From positions 1-14,587 of the forward strand of contig JAWWBL010000040.1 of the NCBI GenBank assembly GCA_033720975.1: a DNA stretch of 14,587 nt, read 5' to 3'. Each line of letters begins with the position of its first letter. The stretch's first letter is position 1. Positions 1 to 7,018 of the stretch are shown piece after piece. This DNA is from JAWWBL01 sp033720975 (GTDB taxonomy: Bacteria > Actinomycetota > Acidimicrobiia > Spongiisociales > ZC4RG35). The notes under the pieces are model-generated. The model did not search any database. It saw only the letters and a list, made by a program, of their open reading frames with translations, and had not been told where the DNA came from. A program made the position numbers and the translations under genes.

Positions 1-213
1 AATCGCGTCCCATGACGTAGTTGGAGCCTTGGAAACGGTCACAAAATCCGCGGTCAGAAAGACGCTCGTAACGCCTTCGATTGCGAGGATGTCGGCGACA
101 AATGGCTCGTCGGGCTCGCTTCCGGGTAGGTACGTGGCCGGGCCTCCCACGGATACGCCCACTGTGAACTTTCCTGCGTTGGGGTTGGGAGTGGGTTCGA
201 AGCGCACGGCCAT
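1..213 (-). CDS. Nfu/NifU N-terminal domain protein, partial (C-terminus beyond window)
   Basis: Reading the minus strand from the ATG at 213-211 gives 71 codons that stay open to the window edge, beginning MAVRFEPTPNPNAGKFTVG. The TPNPN-x-x-KF signature at the extreme N-terminus is the hallmark of the Nfu N-terminal domain. It is followed by the expected region near residues 38-60 containing 'ILAIEGVTSVFLTADFVTV'. Family members act in the cytosol as Fe-S cluster scaffold or carrier proteins. The full form usually adds a C-terminal NifU domain with a CxxC motif, which would lie outside the window, so single-domain and two-domain forms cannot be told apart. The gene is divergent from hyuA with only 21 bp between the starts. 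No clear ribosome binding site precedes the ATG; the start was chosen because family members begin at this motif. Confidence 0.85.
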   Translation of the reverse strand, partial: MAVRFEPTPNPNAGKFTVGVSVGGPATYLPGSEPDEPFVADILAIEGVTSVFLTADFVTVSKAPTTSWDAI

Positions 214-234
214 GAGGCGGCGAGGGTAGTCCCG

Positions 235-2106
235 ATGACAGATCTGATCGCGGTCGATGTCGGCGGCACCTTCACCGACGTGGTTGCTCTCCGTGGCGGA
301 GTCCTGGAGGGTCGGAAGGTCCCGACTACGCAACAGCAATCGGACGGCGTTGTCGAAGCGGCCGAGGGGTCGCCAGGTGACAGATTCCTGCATGGGACGA
401 CAACAGCCACGAACACCCTCCTCGAGGGCACTGGCGCCAAGGTGGCTTTGGTGGCGAGCCCTGGTTATGAGGATCTCATCGAGATCGCCCGTCAGGACCG
501 GCCCTCCCTGTACGACTCTGCCCGAGACCGCCCCGATCCGCTGGTGGCTCGTCAGGATCGGTTCTCCTCTGATCTCGGAGCCCGGGAGATCGCCAGGAGA
601 GCGGCTGCCTGCGACGTCGTGGCGATCGGGTTGATCGAGTCTCATCAGGATCCCTCGGGTGAGGCTCTTCTTGCTCGGGAGCTGAGAGAACTCTCCACGA
701 TGCCCGTGGTGGTTGCTTCTGAGGTGTCGCCGGAGTTCCGTGAGTACGAACGGCTCGCAACAACGGTTCTCTCTGCATATTTGACGCCTTCGGTTGATGG
801 GTATCTCCGAGATCTGGACGCGAGGCTCTCGATGAAGTCGAGGCTGGTGATGACATCTTCGGGTGGTCTGATTCCTTTCGGCATCGGAGCCAACGTGGCG
901 GGCCGACTTGTTTTGTCCGGCCCGGCAGGAGGAGTAGTGGCTGCCGCTGCCCTGGCCAGGTTTCACGGCCTCGAGCAAGTCCTCTCTTTCGACATGGGAG
1001 GCACGTCAACCGACGTGTGCCGCATCACCCATGGAGAAATCGCGGTGGGTCGGGAGCACACGGTGGCCGGTCGGGTGAACCGCGTTCCGTCTGTTCCGGT
1101 ACAGACGATCGGAGCCGGCGGCGGAAGCATCGGGTGGGTTGATCCAGGTGGGGCCCTGCGCGTCGGCCCCCACTCCGCCGGCGCGAATCCGGGGCCTGCC
1201 TCTTACGGGAAGGGCGGCAATGAGCCGACCGTGACCGACGCCCACCTTCTGGCGGGCAACCTGCATGAATCGATTGCTCTCGCGGGGACGATCAGGCTGC
1301 GCCGAGCCGCCGCATTGGAGGTCGTCACTCGTCTGGGAGAGAGGATCGGCCTCGGCCCCGACTCGACTGCGGAAGGAATGCTCGAGATCGCCGACTCCCA
1401 CATGGTGCATGCGCTCCGGTCGGTCAGTGTCGAGCAAGGTGCCGATCCGCGGGAGGCCACCCTGGTGGCTTTCGGTGGTGCGGGCGGACTTCACGCGGTC
1501 CGTGTGGCGCGGGAGATGGGCATGCAGTCGGTGATGATTCCACCTTTCTCGGGGGTGTTCTCGGCGTTGGGATTGGCCATGGCTGTCCCGCGCACCGATG
1601 TCGCGAGGACTGTGATGCTCTCCGAGGACGATCCGCGCTACTACCAGGCCGGAAGGGACTTGGTCGGTGAGGCGAGAGCTCGGTACGTCGAGATGTTTCG
1701 CAGTGACCCTGAAAACGTTCAGCGGACCTGTGACGTCCGATATGTGGGTCAGAGTCACGAGCTCGAGGTTGATGGCGAAGGAAGTTGGCATGAGATGCGG
1801 TACCGGTTCGAACGGGCCCACCTGACGAGATACGGATTCCAGCGCCCTGACGAACCCATCGAAGTAGTCAATGCTCGGGCCACGGCGAGTGGGCAAGCTC
1901 CACTCGCATGGGCCGAACTGCCCGGCCCGGCCCCTGGAGTCGAGCCGGTTTTTGGTGACGGAGCCTGGGTCCGAGACACGTTGCCCGCGGGGTTCTCAGT
2001 GGAGGGGCCTACCCGTCTCATCGAGACCAACTCGGTGGTCCTGGTGGGGCATGGTGAAAGAATGGTCGTCCTCGACGACGGGACTCTTCGGATCACATGG
2101 GCCTGA
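235..2106 (+). CDS. hyuA: Hydantoinase/oxoprolinase subunit A (HyuA family)
   Basis: A 623-residue protein of the HyuA / 5-oxoprolinase N-terminal-half family, cytosolic and ATP-dependent, which with a HyuB partner opens rings such as N-methylhydantoin, hydantoins or 5-oxoproline. Actin-like ATPase motifs are clear: AVDVGGTFTDVV at residues 6-17, HGTTTATNTLLEGTGAK at 53-69, SFDMGGTSTD at 251-260, TIGAGGGSIG at 291-300, a GPxSAGANPGPASYG segment at 311-325, and AFGGAGGLHA at 412-421. The C-terminus has the usual beta-rich GP-x-x-IE segment, so the protein looks complete, though slightly shorter than many members (about 650-700). A GAGGG ribosome binding site (222-226) lies 8 nt before the ATG. 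The stop is 1 bp from the stop of the convergent acetyltransferase gene. The related HyuB gene is not next door but about 1.85 kb downstream. The substrate cannot be read from sequence; acetone/acetophenone carboxylase subunits are related alternatives. Confidence 0.93.
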   Translation: MTDLIAVDVGGTFTDVVALRGGVLEGRKVPTTQQQSDGVVEAAEGSPGDRFLHGTTTATNTLLEGTGAKVALVASPGYEDLIEIARQDRPSLYDSARDRPDPLVARQDRFSSDLGAREIARRAAACDVVAIGLIESHQDPSGEALLARELRELSTMPVVVASEVSPEFREYERLATTVLSAYLTPSVDGYLRDLDARLSMKSRLVMTSSGGLIPFGIGANVAGRLVLSGPAGGVVAAAALARFHGLEQVLSFDMGGTSTDVCRITHGEIAVGREHTVAGRVNRVPSVPVQTIGAGGGSIGWVDPGGALRVGPHSAGANPGPASYGKGGNEPTVTDAHLLAGNLHESIALAGTIRLRRAAALEVVTRLGERIGLGPDSTAEGMLEIADSHMVHALRSVSVEQGADPREATLVAFGGAGGLHAVRVAREMGMQSVMIPPFSGVFSALGLAMAVPRTDVARTVMLSEDDPRYYQAGRDLVGEARARYVEMFRSDPENVQRTCDVRYVGQSHELEVDGEGSWHEMRYRFERAHLTRYGFQRPDEPIEVVNARATASGQAPLAWAELPGPAPGVEPVFGDGAWVRDTLPAGFSVEGPTRLIETNSVVLVGHGERMVVLDDGTLRITWA

Positions 2107-2107
2107 G

Positions 2108-2671
2108 TCACCGGTTTCCGAGCCGGTCCTGGAGGGGCCGAGTCTCGTAGTACTCATGACGAGTCATGTCCATGTACAGGTTGTCGTAGTGGTGGCCGTC
2201 TTTGAATATGGCCTCGCGAAACCTGACGGATACCTGAAATCCTGAACGCTCCGCGGAAGCAACTGCTCTGGGGTTTCCCGAGTGGGTCCACAGACCAACA
2301 GCCTGCAACCCCATCTCATGGAATAAAAGACGCAGAAGGAGCTCGTTTACCTCGCCTGCGTAACCCTTGCCATGAACCTCCTCGATGAACGCCACGCCTA
2401 TGACCGCGCTTTGACGGTCGACCAGCCCGCTGTAGCCGCAATAGCCCACGGCTCGCCCGCTCTCCAACTCCTCGACGATGAATGTCGCGTCATCTCGGCG
2501 CACCGAGAATTCCTTCTCGTCGTACCGCTTGGCGATCATCTCGAACGTGAAGTCGGGAGGGAGAGTCCGCGACCAAGCCTGGGTGACCAGGTCATTGCGC
2601 AGGTCCACCATCAGCTCGTAGTCGCTGCGTCGCATCTCGCGAAGCCGCAGGCGCTCGCTATCGAGCGGCAC
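2108..2671 (-). CDS. GNAT N-acetyltransferase, RimJ/RimL-like
   Basis: A 187-residue acetyl-CoA-dependent N-acetyltransferase of the RimJ/RimL-like GNAT type. It opens with the family's typical 'SERLRLREMRRSDYELM'. The acetyl-CoA pyrophosphate loop is visible as HGKGYAGE near residues 100-107, then 'NPRAVASAERSGF' near 133-145 (motif B), and an end segment 'KDGHHYDNLYMDMTRHEY' near 157-174 typical of the group. The open frame extends to 2794, but the extra N-terminal residues are compositionally poor. I chose the GTG at 2671, which has GGGAAG about 6 nt upstream and overlaps the stop of the preceding acetyltransferase gene by 14 bp, suggesting translational coupling. The acceptor, which could be an antibiotic, a ribosomal protein or a small amine, cannot be deduced. 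It converges on hyuA with a 1-bp gap. Confidence 0.85.
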   Translation of the reverse strand: MPLDSERLRLREMRRSDYELMVDLRNDLVTQAWSRTLPPDFTFEMIAKRYDEKEFSVRRDDATFIVEELESGRAVGYCGYSGLVDRQSAVIGVAFIEEVHGKGYAGEVNELLLRLLFHEMGLQAVGLWTHSGNPRAVASAERSGFQVSVRFREAIFKDGHHYDNLYMDMTRHEYYETRPLQDRLGNR

Positions 2672-3212
2672 GGTCCACTTCCCATTCCCTACGCAGTAGG
2701 TCGAACGCGGCCACGTCCTGCCACTGGCCCTGTCGCTTGACCGCCCTGCGGAATGCGCCCGCACGAGAGAATCCAATGGCCTCGGCGAAAGCAATGCCCG
2801 CGAGGTTCCAATAGCCGATCTCGGTGGTGACCACGTGGGCCGGTGTTTGTTCGAAGAGATGATCGAGTGTCATGGCGGCAGCTCTTCGGCCGTGTCCTCG
2901 ACGACGCTGTGAGGGATCGATGGTGAGCCCCGCGCCGGGGGCGAGAGCGTCCCACCACCAACCGATCTCAGCATGACCCACGACTACGCCGTCGGACTCG
3001 ATCACGAATAGGCGTCGAGTGTCCGATTTCTCCGACAGACGATCCGTCACCTCGCTCCGAGAAAGGGGAAACGGAACCCTCTGCCCGAACTGGCGATCCG
3101 CGGCGACTTCTGGATGGTTCAAATATCCGAGGAGCGCATCGGCATCGTCGGGCTCTGCGGTGCGAAGGCTGGTCTCGCCCTTGACCCAAGTCATATTGGC
3201 CAAGTCTGGCAT
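2658..3212 (-). CDS. GNAT N-acetyltransferase, RimJ/RimL-like
   Basis: A 184-residue GNAT acetyltransferase. The N-terminal 'SLRTAEPDDADALLGYLNHPEVA' near residues 15-37 is typical of this fold. The acetyl-CoA loop is SQRRRGHGRRAA at 101-112 (pattern R/Q-x-x-G-x-G/A). Motif B is 'YWNLAGIAFAEAIGF' at 134-148, and the end 'GQWQDVAAFDLLRREW' at 162-177 matches RimJ/L-like members. Two ATG starts are possible, at 3212 (GGGA about 6 nt upstream) or at 3194; I kept the first. It is followed by a second acetyltransferase gene overlapping by 14 bp, so the two are probably made from one mRNA. It diverges from the AlkD-type gene with 51 bp between starts. The two tandem GNATs share a fold but little visible identity, so this does not look like a recent duplication. 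The acceptor substrate is unknown. Confidence 0.87.
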   Translation of the reverse strand: MPDLANMTWVKGETSLRTAEPDDADALLGYLNHPEVAADRQFGQRVPFPLSRSEVTDRLSEKSDTRRLFVIESDGVVVGHAEIGWWWDALAPGAGLTIDPSQRRRGHGRRAAAMTLDHLFEQTPAHVVTTEIGYWNLAGIAFAEAIGFSRAGAFRRAVKRQGQWQDVAAFDLLRREWEVDRAAR

Positions 3213-3263
3213 CTGTGTCCCGGCGTCGGCCCTGGATTTACCGCCGGTCTACGCTCCGCGGCG

Positions 3264-3965
3264 ATGGTCAACATCGTCGAAGATTGTGTCTCCTACGTTC
3301 GGTCCGCCCTCGCTGATCGAGCGGACCCGGATAAGGCTGCCGCAATGCAGGCATATATGAAGACGGACATGCCCTTTTACGGAGTGCAGCAGCCCGGCCG
3401 CACACCAATACTCCGCGCGGTTCTCGGCGAGTTCCGTCCGGCAACTCGGGATGAGTACGAGGTGCTGGTGCTGGGACTGTGGAACCTTCCTCACCGGGAG
3501 GAGAGATACATCGCGTTGGGGCTGGCAGTCAGATGCACGGAGTTCGTCGTCCCCTACTCCCTCCCGCTGTACAAGCGCCTCATCGTCGAAGGTGCATGGT
3601 GGGATTTCGTCGATGAGGTTGCGACCCATCTGATTCGCCCTCTGGTCGTTGCACACCCTGCTGTGACCTGGCCCGAAGTGGACACGTGGATCGACGACGG
3701 GGACATGTGGCTGCGCCGATCCGCGATCTTGTGTCAGATCGGGGCCAAAGAGCACACCGATGAGGGTCGGCTATTCGCATTTTGCGCGGCGCGGGCCCAC
3801 GAGACCGAGTTCTTCATCCGCAAGGCGATCGGATGGGCGTTGCGTGAGCATGCCAAGACCAACCCCGAGGCGGTGGTCCGCTTCGTCAACACTCATCGCG
3901 AGCAGCTGTCCGGCCTGAGCTTTCGAGAGGCCACGAAGCACATCAAGGAGCTGGTGGCACTCTGA
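3264..3965 (+). CDS. DNA alkylation repair protein, AlkD-type HEAT-repeat glycosylase
   Basis: A 233-residue all-helical protein matching the AlkC/AlkD DNA alkylation repair family, which excises N3- and N7-alkylated purines without base flipping. The length is close to the 237 residues of Bacillus cereus AlkD. The active-site pattern is preserved: WWDFVD at residues 112-117 supplies W113 and D117, and GWALRE places W191. The spacings (4 and 78 residues) equal those of AlkD W109, D113 and W187. WLRRSAIL at 149-156 places R152 where AlkD has R148. The segment FFIRKAIGW at 183-191 is a family signature. I chose the ATG at 3264 because family similarity begins there; the frame is open back to 3114, where it runs antisense to the divergent acetyltransferase gene. 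Its TGA stop overlaps the probable first codon of hyuB, so the two are likely co-translated even though their functions differ. Confidence 0.9.
   Translation: MVNIVEDCVSYVRSALADRADPDKAAAMQAYMKTDMPFYGVQQPGRTPILRAVLGEFRPATRDEYEVLVLGLWNLPHREERYIALGLAVRCTEFVVPYSLPLYKRLIVEGAWWDFVDEVATHLIRPLVVAHPAVTWPEVDTWIDDGDMWLRRSAILCQIGAKEHTDEGRLFAFCAARAHETEFFIRKAIGWALREHAKTNPEAVVRFVNTHREQLSGLSFREATKHIKELVAL
3945..3950 (+). promoter_or_regulatory. Shine-Dalgarno AAGGAG inside alkD 3' end, for hyuB
   Basis: AAGGAG lies within the last codons of the AlkD-type gene, 11 nt before the CTG at 3962 and 35 nt before the first conventional start codon (GTG at 3986). Its spacing favours initiation near 3962 and supports coupling of hyuB translation to the upstream gene. 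Confidence 0.5.
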
Positions 3966-5500
3966 TCGACCCGATAGCCCTCGAGGTGGCGCGCCACTCG
4001 TTCTCGGGTATCGCCGCGGAGATGGGGACGGTGCTGCGGCTCACCGCCTTGTCTCCCAACATCAAGGAGCGAGCAGACTGTTCCGCTGCCGTGTTCACGT
4101 CGGACGGTGAGATGCTGGCCCAAGCCGAGCACATACCTGTCCATCTGGGGTCGATGCCTGAGTCGGTTGCCGCGTGTCTTGCCAGGTTCGAACCGGTGCC
4201 AGGTGCGCAATACGCCGTGAATGACCCGTTCGAGGGAGGCACCCATCTCAACGACCTGACGATCGTCGCACCGGTTTTCGTGAAGGGGCGGCACATCGCC
4301 TGGGTCGCTAACCGGGCTCACCACGCCGATGTCGGTGGCGAGGCTCCGGGGTCGATGCCTGCCCATGCGGTAAGGCTCGAGCAAGAGGGTCATGTGGTGT
4401 CACCTACCGTCGCCGTCGAAGACGGGCAGTGGGCCGAGTCGTTTCTCGGCCCTTTCGTCGACGCTTCCCGCACTTCTCGGGAGCGTCGCGGCGACCTCGA
4501 TGCTCAGATGGGTGCGAACGCAGTTGCGGTCCAGAGGATCGCAGAACTTTACGAGCGAGAAGGCAGCGATCGGTTCGAACGCATCACGGCTGAGCTATTG
4601 GATTATGGCGAGAGGCGCATGCGCGCAGCGTTGGCTGAGCTGCCGGACGGTGACTACGAATTCGAGGACTTCCTCGAGCACGGTGACGAGGACGTGGCCA
4701 TCCGTGTGCGGGTAACCGTCGAAGGATCCAGCCTTCACGCGGACTTCACCGGGACCGACCCCCAGGTCGAGGCCAACTTCAACGCCGTCGAAGCCGTGAC
4801 CCGGTCCTGTCTCTATTACGCGGTTCGTGTTGCCACCGATCCAGCCATTCCTGCCAACGGGGGCTGCTATCGCCCCCTTTCCCTGAGTGCCCCGGCTGGC
4901 TCAGTCGTCGCCGCCCAGCCCCCGGCGGCGGTGGCAGCTGGGAATGTCGAGACCTCGCAGCGGATAGCCGACGTCCTCCTCGGTGCCCTCGCCAATGCTG
5001 CCCCGGATCGGGTTCCAGCAGCTTCCCAAGGGACGATGAACAACGTCCTTGTGGGCAACGACAGCTTCGCTTACTACGAGACGGTTGCCGGCGGGCAGGG
5101 GGCCAGACCATTTCGGGACGGTCAATCAGGCATTCACACCGGCATGACCAACACTCGGAACACGCCAATTGAGGCCTTGCACTCCCACTACCCGTTCCGG
5201 ATCACTCGGTACAGCCTGCGCCGGGGGAGTGGTGGGTCAGGCAAGTTCAGGGGAGGGGACGGGATCGAACGGGAGATGGTCTTCGGGTCGCCGGCCACCC
5301 TTTCGCTCCTTGGCGAGCGGCGCCGGAACCCGCCCTGGGGCTTGGCGGGGGGTGGGGCCGGCGCAGTCGGGGAGGACTGGCTGGTTCGAGTCGGCGGATC
5401 CAAGGAGCGGCTTCCCGGGAAGGTGACGATAGACGTCGAGCCCGGCGATCGGCTTCTGGTCCTGACTCCTGGAGGCGGCGGCTGGGGACCGCCTTCCTGA
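3962..5500 (+). CDS. hyuB: Hydantoinase/oxoprolinase subunit B (HyuB family)
   Basis: A 512-residue HyuB-family protein (504 if started at GTG 3986), the partner of HyuA in ATP-dependent opening of hydantoin or oxoproline-type rings. Counting from 3962, signatures are 'IDPIALEVARHSF' at 2-14, 'SPNIKERADCSAA' at 31-43, 'AEHIPVHLGSMP' at 55-66, NDPFEGGTHLND at 87-98, and 'HHADVGGEAPGSMP' at 120-133. A glycine-rich C-terminus ending TPGGGGWG is typical. The conserved DPxxLEV segment lies upstream of the first GTG, so translation probably starts at CTG 3962, which overlaps the alkD stop (cTGA) and follows AAGGAG by 11 nt. GTG 3986 is the conservative alternative and would cut off conserved residues. 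It is separated from hyuA by two acetyltransferase genes and alkD. Family identity is confident, the exact start is not, and the substrate is unknown. Confidence 0.9.
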   Translation: MIDPIALEVARHSFSGIAAEMGTVLRLTALSPNIKERADCSAAVFTSDGEMLAQAEHIPVHLGSMPESVAACLARFEPVPGAQYAVNDPFEGGTHLNDLTIVAPVFVKGRHIAWVANRAHHADVGGEAPGSMPAHAVRLEQEGHVVSPTVAVEDGQWAESFLGPFVDASRTSRERRGDLDAQMGANAVAVQRIAELYEREGSDRFERITAELLDYGERRMRAALAELPDGDYEFEDFLEHGDEDVAIRVRVTVEGSSLHADFTGTDPQVEANFNAVEAVTRSCLYYAVRVATDPAIPANGGCYRPLSLSAPAGSVVAAQPPAAVAAGNVETSQRIADVLLGALANAAPDRVPAASQGTMNNVLVGNDSFAYYETVAGGQGARPFRDGQSGIHTGMTNTRNTPIEALHSHYPFRITRYSLRRGSGGSGKFRGGDGIEREMVFGSPATLSLLGERRRNPPWGLAGGGAGAVGEDWLVRVGGSKERLPGKVTIDVEPGDRLLVLTPGGGGWGPPS

Positions 5501-5593
5501 CCCCGACTTTCCAACTCGTTTCATGGGGATCCGCCCTGGGCGGACACCTCCAACGCCGATTTTCACCAACGGGTGAGGAAGTAGCCTCATGGG
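5501..5593. other. Gap between hyuB and glcD with a short perfect inverted repeat
   Basis: This 93-bp gap contains TCCGCCCTGGGCGGA (5530-5544), a perfect 6-bp stem with a 3-base loop, and a weaker TCACC/GGTGA pair (5563-5576) that touches the glcD ribosome binding site GAGGAA (5575-5580). No T-run follows the first hairpin, so it is not a convincing intrinsic terminator. It could be an operator half or a processing site; I see no clear promoter boxes. Confidence 0.3.
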
Positions 5594-7018
5594 GTGACTT
5601 TGGTGGGCGAACTGCGTCAGGCTTTGGGCGAGGACAACGTTCTCGACGCGCCCGTGGAGCTGCACGTCTTCTCGAAAGACGCCTCATTGATGCGGGGCCA
5701 CGCCACGGTCGTCGTCTTTCCCCAGGACACGGCGGACGTGTCTGCCGTGGTCAAGATTGCGGCCAGGCACCAAACCCCGATCGTGGCTCGGGGCGCAGGA
5801 ACCGGCCTTGCTGCTGGAGCGAGCCCGACCGAAGGCGGCATCGTCCTGTCCACGACGGCGCTAGACGAGATCGAGATCGACCAAGACAACCGGACGGCCT
5901 GGGTGGGGCCGGGGGTGATCAACCTGGACCTCACCCGAGCCGCCTCGGAACACGGGCTCCACTTCGCTCCGGATCCCTCTTCGCAGTCGGCGTGCACAAT
6001 CGGCGGCAACATCGCCAACAACTCTGGCGGTCCTCACTGTCTGGCCGAGGGCAGCACGACTAGCCATGTCCTGGGTATGGAGGTGGTCCTCGCCGATGGC
6101 GAAGTCATCACGGTTGGCGGACCGGCGCCGGATATGCCGGGCCTTGACTTGCGCAGCGTCATCGTCGGGAGCGAGGGAACCCTCGGAATAGTCACCAGGG
6201 CTTTGGTGCGACTGCTCCCGATAGAGCCCGACGTCCGCACCATGCTCATGGACTTCCCGACCGTGGAGGGAGCCGCTGCCACGGTCTCGGACATAATCGC
6301 CGCCGGGATGGTTCCCGCCGCTCTCGAGCTGATGGATCAGCGGATGACCGAAGCGGTCGAGAACTGGTTGAGAGCCGGCCTGCCCACGGACGCCGCAGCG
6401 ATTCTGCTTGCCGAGGTCGTCGGAGAGGTCGAGAGTGTCACCTCTGAGGCGGCCGAGATCAGCGAGATCGCCCATGTCAACGGAGCCCGAAGAGTCGAAA
6501 TCGCCGAGACGCCCGAACACCGTGACCTGCTGTGGAAAGGCCGCAAGTCGGCGTTCGGGGCAATAGCCCAGCTCGCTCCGGACTACTACCTGCACGATGC
6601 CGTGGTTCCGCGCACCAAGCTGGTCGAAGTCCTGCGCGGTGTCTACGAAATTGCCGACCGATATGGGCTGACACTTCTGAACGTGTTTCACGCAGGCGAT
6701 GGCAACTTGCATCCTCTCATCGCCTTCGACTCGAACGAGCCCGGTATGGCCGAGAAGGTCCATCGGGCGGGGGACGAGATCGTCGCCCTGTGCCTGGCAA
6801 ACGGCGGAGCCCTCTCCGGCGAGCACGGGATCGGGGTCGAGAAGAGAGACTTGATGGGAGCGTCGTTCACGGAGCTGGACCTCGATGCCCAGGCCAGGCT
6901 CAAGGAGGCATTCGACCCCTCCGCGTTGCTCAATCCTGGAAAGATCCTGCCCGCGGGCTCACGGTGTTTCGACTTCGGTGGGGTGCGTCGTGAGATTCCC
7001 AAAGGTGCTTGGGTGTGA
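5594..7018 (+). CDS. glcD: Glycolate oxidase FAD-binding subunit GlcD
   Basis: A 474-residue FAD-linked 2-hydroxyacid dehydrogenase matching GlcD, the catalytic subunit that oxidises glycolate to glyoxylate. The PCMH-type FAD-binding domain shows 'PQDTADVSAVV' at 43-53, ARGAGTGLAAGA at 65-76, PDPSSQSACTIGGNIANNSG at 126-145 and GSEGTLGIVTR at 192-202. The C-terminal oxidase domain shows HAGDGNLHP at 366-374 and LSGEHGIGVEKRDLM at 407-421, and ends with 'DPSALLNPGKILP'. The length fits the family. The start is GTG 5594, preceded by GAGGAA with a longish 13-nt spacer; GTG 5603 is a possible alternative. The stop overlaps the start of glcE by 4 bp. D-lactate dehydrogenase is the main alternative, but the glcE and glcF genes downstream support glycolate oxidase. 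Confidence 0.93.
   Translation: MTLVGELRQALGEDNVLDAPVELHVFSKDASLMRGHATVVVFPQDTADVSAVVKIAARHQTPIVARGAGTGLAAGASPTEGGIVLSTTALDEIEIDQDNRTAWVGPGVINLDLTRAASEHGLHFAPDPSSQSACTIGGNIANNSGGPHCLAEGSTTSHVLGMEVVLADGEVITVGGPAPDMPGLDLRSVIVGSEGTLGIVTRALVRLLPIEPDVRTMLMDFPTVEGAAATVSDIIAAGMVPAALELMDQRMTEAVENWLRAGLPTDAAAILLAEVVGEVESVTSEAAEISEIAHVNGARRVEIAETPEHRDLLWKGRKSAFGAIAQLAPDYYLHDAVVPRTKLVEVLRGVYEIADRYGLTLLNVFHAGDGNLHPLIAFDSNEPGMAEKVHRAGDEIVALCLANGGALSGEHGIGVEKRDLMGASFTELDLDAQARLKEAFDPSALLNPGKILPAGSRCFDFGGVRREIPKGAWV

Noticed and set aside
29..229. Short plus-strand frame at the left edge
   Set aside because: The opposite strand encodes a clear Nfu N-terminal domain over the same bases; the plus-strand translation has no features.
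1006..1896. Long open frame on the minus strand inside hyuA (296 codons)
   Set aside because: It is antisense to strongly conserved hyuA motifs, its translation has no recognisable domain, and long antisense frames are expected in high-GC DNA.
2107..3965. Mobile element between hyuA and hyuB
   Set aside because: No transposase, integrase, terminal inverted repeats or target-site duplication is visible at the block borders.
5337..5372. G-run cluster (GGGG, GGGGGG, GGGG, GGGG) that could form a G-quadruplex
   Set aside because: It lies in the glycine-rich C-terminal coding part of hyuB, one loop is 11 bases long, and codon choice for Gly in a high-GC genome explains it.
5530..5544. Intrinsic terminator after hyuB
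   Set aside because: The stem is short and no T-run follows; hyuB and glcD may be read through.
5861..6826. Long open frame on the minus strand inside glcD (321 codons)
   Set aside because: It is antisense to glcD with all glcD motifs intact; the composition is rich in G, D, R and H with no domain, as expected for a shadow frame.
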